Below, one piece after another: positions 61,241 through 64,000 of a stretch of 64,000 nt of DNA. How positions within the stretch are numbered: position 1 is the stretch's first letter; the number at the start of each line of letters is the position of its first letter. A model generated the notes under the pieces. That model had not been told where the DNA came from. It saw nothing but the letters and a program-made list of their open reading frames with translations, and searched no databases. Source of the DNA: an uncultured Clostridia bacterium (GTDB taxonomy: Bacteria; Bacillota; Clostridia; Christensenellales; Borkfalkiaceae); assembly GCA_944372525.1 (NCBI GenBank), contig CALVZL010000021.1:55924-119923 (forward strand), read 5' to 3'. Both the position numbers and the translations under genes were made by a program.

Positions 61241-62992
61241 ATGAAAAGAATCGCCTTGTCGTTTGTCTGTGCAGCCGCGATGTTCGGCTGCTGCTCCTGC
61301 GGCGGGAGCGGAGAGACGGCGTTCCGCGCAGAAGATTACAGCGGATTGCCCACGCTTCGCTTTGCGTCCTATTATGCGACGGAAGAGGGCGAAAGCTGCA
61401 AACTCAAGCTGTCTGTGCCCTACGACGACAGCTATACCGTCTCTTTTTCTCCGAAATTTGTCGAGAAAGTCGTGCTTTATTCACAGGAAGGAGAGCGGCT
61501 GATCTCTGCGGCGGAAAGTTTCGAGATCGAATTGGAAAAGGGAGCGCTGATCTATGCCGAGATCTTTCCGGCAGAGACCGTCGTTCGGGTCGAAGTCAGG
61601 GCAAAAGAGAACCTTTCGCAGCTTCCCTTCGATCCCGTAAACGCGCCGGACCCCGCGTCTTTTTCGACGGATTCCGATCCGGATACAGATCCGCTGACGG
61701 CGGCTTCCGTCGAATACGTTAAACGGGAGGGCGGGCTGTACGTCTATTCCAATACGCCGGAAGATCTTCTGCCCGAAGTCATCAATCATGCGCTCACGCG
61801 GGAAGATGTGTCCGATCGGGAAGTCTTCTTCACGTATGAACACTCCTCCAACAACATCAAAAACGGATGTTATTACGGATATCGCGTCCGCAATACGGGA
61901 GAGGGACCGCTCTATGTGACGGTAAAAAACATCGGCTACCAGCTTGCGGGACCGGGATCTTATTACGGGGAAAAGGAATGGACGGATTTTTACAATACCT
62001 CTTTCCGGCTTCCGGACATGAGCGGCTGGACGGAGTCGCAGAAAAAGAATTTTACCGCATATTTTAATTTCAGCGGGAAGTATGCGGTGAGCAACTTCCA
62101 GCCCGCGACCTACTGCATTCCTCCGGGGGAATATCTCTACGTGATCGGCGGAACGACGGCGGACGCCTATAACGGCTACGATGTCGCGGGGACGGCGGAC
62201 AACAAGGTGAACGGAAACTGCCAGAACGGCGCCGTGCTGTTTGAGACGGTCGGGCAGGCGGAGGGCGCCTTCTATGTCTACGACGATCCGGCGGCGGTCA
62301 GCGAAGATACCGTTTCGCATCTCGGCATGGCGGGCGATCCGGAGAGCCGCTGTTATAACGGGACGGACGAAGGCATCGTCGTAGACGCAAGCGCGACGTG
62401 GACGTTCAACGATAAGACGCCTTCGCAGTCTCTGCCCGTGACGTTTGTCAACTATTACGACGAAGAAGCGGAGAGCGAGGGCGAGCCGCACGGATACATT
62501 GCGTCGTCTCCGCACACGCAGACGCTGACGGAGTGGTGGACGCACGGAAATCCCCAGACGGTCCGCAATGCCGTCGGAACGGACATGACGACCTTCCATA
62601 CGGTCACGACGGACGGAAGGGAGATCGTCGTCGGGAACGATTACTACGACGGAACGGGAAAATTTTCCAATATCGGCAACTGGATGAAGGATTATATCGA
62701 TACCTATACCTTCGTCAACAGCGGCGATCGGGATCGCACGGTGACGGTCATCCTCTATGCCGCGCGGTGCGGCGGTCTTGCGATCATGGCGCGCGACGCC
62801 GAAGGGAAGCTCATCGACGGCACGCAGATGTTTTCTCTTTACTATATAGAGACCTCTTACGGAGAGGAGGTCTACGAACCCTTTGTCTACACGGCGGAAG
62901 TTCCCGCGCACAGCGTGGTGCAATTCCACGTGGAATACAATCTGATGGCAAACTCCAACGGCGGCGTTTCCCATGAGGTCATCCTTACTTAA
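61241..62992 (+). CDS. Large lipoprotein of unknown function beside the arabinan cluster
   Basis: 583 residues. Lipoprotein signal (MKRIALSFVCAAAMFGC) with Cys17 or Cys20. The rest is beta-rich with many Tyr, Asn, Gly and Asp: YYGYRVRNTGEGPLYVTVKNIGYQLAGPGSYYG (about 212-244), NFQPATYCIPPGEYLYVIGG, DTYTFVNSGDRDRTVTVILYAARCGG. The pattern suggests jelly-roll or carbohydrate-binding domains, but I recognise no family or catalytic site. AGGGG precedes the ATG. It has its own promoter and lies downstream of the GH43 genes, so a role in glycan capture is plausible. Confidence 0.72.
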   Translation: MKRIALSFVCAAAMFGCCSCGGSGETAFRAEDYSGLPTLRFASYYATEEGESCKLKLSVPYDDSYTVSFSPKFVEKVVLYSQEGERLISAAESFEIELEKGALIYAEIFPAETVVRVEVRAKENLSQLPFDPVNAPDPASFSTDSDPDTDPLTAASVEYVKREGGLYVYSNTPEDLLPEVINHALTREDVSDREVFFTYEHSSNNIKNGCYYGYRVRNTGEGPLYVTVKNIGYQLAGPGSYYGEKEWTDFYNTSFRLPDMSGWTESQKKNFTAYFNFSGKYAVSNFQPATYCIPPGEYLYVIGGTTADAYNGYDVAGTADNKVNGNCQNGAVLFETVGQAEGAFYVYDDPAAVSEDTVSHLGMAGDPESRCYNGTDEGIVVDASATWTFNDKTPSQSLPVTFVNYYDEEAESEGEPHGYIASSPHTQTLTEWWTHGNPQTVRNAVGTDMTTFHTVTTDGREIVVGNDYYDGTGKFSNIGNWMKDYIDTYTFVNSGDRDRTVTVILYAARCGGLAIMARDAEGKLIDGTQMFSLYYIETSYGEEVYEPFVYTAEVPAHSVVQFHVEYNLMANSNGGVSHEVILT

Positions 62993-63019
62993 TTCGATCA
63001 CCCTCCTTGTTTCCCCCTG

Positions 63020-63053
63020 ATTGAAAAGACAGCCCGCAAGGGCTGCCTTTTCA
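63020..63053. terminator. Bidirectional terminator between the lipoprotein and the small membrane gene
   Basis: 13-bp stem GAAAAGACAGCCC/GGGCTGCCTTTTC (63023-63035 with 63040-63052, one mismatch); the stop of the minus gene is inside it. Confidence 0.8.
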
Positions 63054-63284
63054 CTGTTTCGGAGCGGAAGGAGGTTGTTCCCCGGAATTGTCCGGGTTGT
63101 CCATGTAATCCGCCTTTTTCTGCGGCGGTTCTTTGGCAAAGCGGAACATGAGGAACGCGCTCAGTGCGGCGCCCAACAGCAGGAACAGACAGGGAAGCAG
63201 CCCGAAAAAGGCGCCCACGGGCACCGCTGCGCACAGGCACGCGCAGGCGAGGATGCAGAAAATAATGCGAAAAGCTCCTTTCAT
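63051..63284 (-). CDS. Small membrane protein, unknown
   Basis: 77 residues: two adjacent hydrophobic segments (about 5-26 and 30-48) and a hydrophilic C-terminal tail (AKEPPQKKADYMDNPDNSGEQ). No family recognised. GGAG lies 8 nt before ATG 63284; the frame extends upstream to 63335 but crosses the promoter. Faces away from the rRNA operon. Confidence 0.65.
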   Translation of the reverse strand: MKGAFRIIFCILACACLCAAVPVGAFFGLLPCLFLLLGAALSAFLMFRFAKEPPQKKADYMDNPDNSGEQPPSAPKQ

Positions 63285-63314
63285 TTTAACGGCTCCGAGT
63301 ATAAACTTGCTAAA

Positions 63315-63343
63315 ATTGTAGCATAATCGAAGCAAAAATACAA
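63315..63343 (-). promoter_or_regulatory. Probable promoter of the 63051 gene
   Basis: Minus strand TTGTAT (63338-63343), 17-bp spacer, TACAAT (63315-63320). Confidence 0.6.
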
Positions 63344-63408
63344 CATGTTGCGGTCAAAAAAAGAAAAGAAATTTTTTGGAAAAAAAGAAAAAAAACCGCG
63401 AAAAACAG

Positions 63409-63437
63409 TTGACTTCCGAATTGCTTCGTGCTATTAT
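63409..63437 (+). promoter_or_regulatory. rRNA promoter P1
   Basis: TTGACT (63409-63414), 17-bp spacer, TATTAT (63432-63437), in an A-rich upstream context typical of rrn promoters. Confidence 0.75.
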
Positions 63438-63525
63438 GTTCAAGCTGTCTCGCAGGCGCGGGGTTCATCCGCAGCGGGTGCCTGAAAAAAATCATAAAAA
63501 ATCCGAAAAAAGGCTGTAAAAACAG

Positions 63526-63554
63526 TTGACAAACGGATCGCGGTATGATAAGAT
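63526..63554 (+). promoter_or_regulatory. rRNA promoter P2
   Basis: Perfect TTGACA (63526-63531), 17-bp spacer, TAAGAT (63549-63554). As after P1, a GCTGTC motif follows the -10 box. Confidence 0.8.
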
Positions 63555-63640
63555 ATACAGGCTGTCCCAAAGGAAGCGCAGGTACAAAACAGATTTTTTG
63601 AAAAAAGCTAAATTTTTTTTGAGAAATTTGCGAAAAGTAC

Positions 63641-63670
63641 TTGACACAGGGAAGCGGGCTGTGTTATAAT
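63641..63670 (+). promoter_or_regulatory. rRNA promoter P3
   Basis: Perfect TTGACA (63641-63646), 18-bp spacer, perfect TATAAT (63665-63670). Closest to the 16S gene, about 224 bp upstream of it. The leader holds a short ACCGAAC/GTTCGGT hairpin (63702-63720). Confidence 0.85.
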
Positions 63671-63893
63671 TGACAAGCTCACTCCCGCGAGAGCGGAGAC
63701 GGCACCGAACTGTCGTTCGGTTACGCAGATTAAAAATCGAATAAGAAAGAAACGATTTTTTGTAACACAAAAAGCAGTTTCTGTCAATTTTTTTGAGACA
63801 ATAGTACTCAATACAAAGTCAGCAAAAAGATAACGAGAATTTATTCTAGTTAGAGCCGCTGATATGTGTAGCGCATATCGGCTTTAAACAATT

Positions 63894-64000
63894 AAACTCA
63901 AGAGTTTGATTCTGGCTCAGGATGAACGCTGGCGGCGTGCTTAACACATGCAAGTCGAACGGACGTAGGGAGCTTGCTCCTTGCGTTAGTGGCGGACGGG
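63894..64000 (+). rRNA. rrs: 16S ribosomal RNA, partial (5' end)
   Basis: The universal 16S start AGAGTTTGAT begins at 63901, followed by GGCTCAGGATGAACGCTGGCG and the ACACATGCAAGTCGAACG block. The mature 5' end is placed at about 63894 by alignment to E. coli position 8. The gene runs off the right edge. The V1 stem sequence looks clostridial. Confidence 0.96.

Noticed and set aside
62925-62940. Third parS site (TTCCACGTGGAA core)
   Set aside because: The outer positions differ from TGTTTCAC...GTGAAACA, and it lies inside a coding gene.

Overview
The window is a 64 kb stretch of a moderately GC-rich Firmicute, probably an anaerobic gut member of class Clostridia. This rests on Gram-positive style ribosome binding sites and TTGACA/TATAAT promoters, lipoproteins, an rpmH-rnpA-yidD-yidC-jag cluster, an ntp-type V-ATPase operon, sporulation-associated genes (yyaC, a SpoIIQ-like peptidase) and a clostridial 16S start. 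A finer placement such as Christensenellales is only a guess. The window covers the chromosome origin. DnaA boxes, a DnaA-trio and an AT-rich stretch lie at 41.4-41.73 kb. Genes to the left are mostly on the minus strand and genes to the right mostly on the plus strand, so both arms are transcribed away from the origin.

Left arm (1-41.3 kb). The edge carries partial secE and rpmG, then a 1309-residue surface lipoprotein. A galK-galM pair, a polysaccharide deacetylase and a P-type Ca2+ ATPase follow. Nine genes at 11.1-19.6 kb encode a complete V-type ATPase (H-I-K-E-C-F-A-B-D) whose proteolipid keeps the Na+-binding residues. Next come a MIF-like tautomerase, a TIGR04076-like protein, a membrane protein, asparaginase, a Wzz-like protein with two small partners, SOS-type dinB and a diaminopentanoate dehydrogenase relative. 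A prmA-rsmE-mtaB-hit operon precedes a SpoIIQ-like M23 peptidase. A pilin-like beta-helix protein, tpiA-gpmI, an unknown propeller-like protein, flotillin-NfeD, a YpsA-like protein and rsmG complete the arm.

Origin and right arm (41.4-64 kb). dnaN starts directly at the origin, but dnaA is not beside it. Then come rpmH, rnpA, yidD, an enlarged yidC, jag, a 131-bp tandem array made from the 3' end of a small gene, yyaC, cvpA, two parS-like sites, ftsH, parA and parB. From 52.8 to 63 kb lies a carbohydrate cluster: a large binding protein, two ABC permeases, an exported and a cytoplasmic GH43 enzyme (probably arabinan-active) and an unknown lipoprotein. No transport ATPase is present, so a shared one elsewhere is likely. 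The window ends with three tandem promoters and the first ~107 nt of a 16S rRNA gene.

Main points of interest: an oriC without adjacent dnaA; four or five promoters whose -10 box lies only 6-7 nt before the start codon, predicting leaderless mRNAs; a LexA box inside the dinB promoter; two cases of gene 3' ends duplicated just downstream of the gene; a YidC with a large extra extracytoplasmic domain; and a mini-ORF plus terminator-like leader before the sugar transporter. Positions were read by eye and no database search was run.
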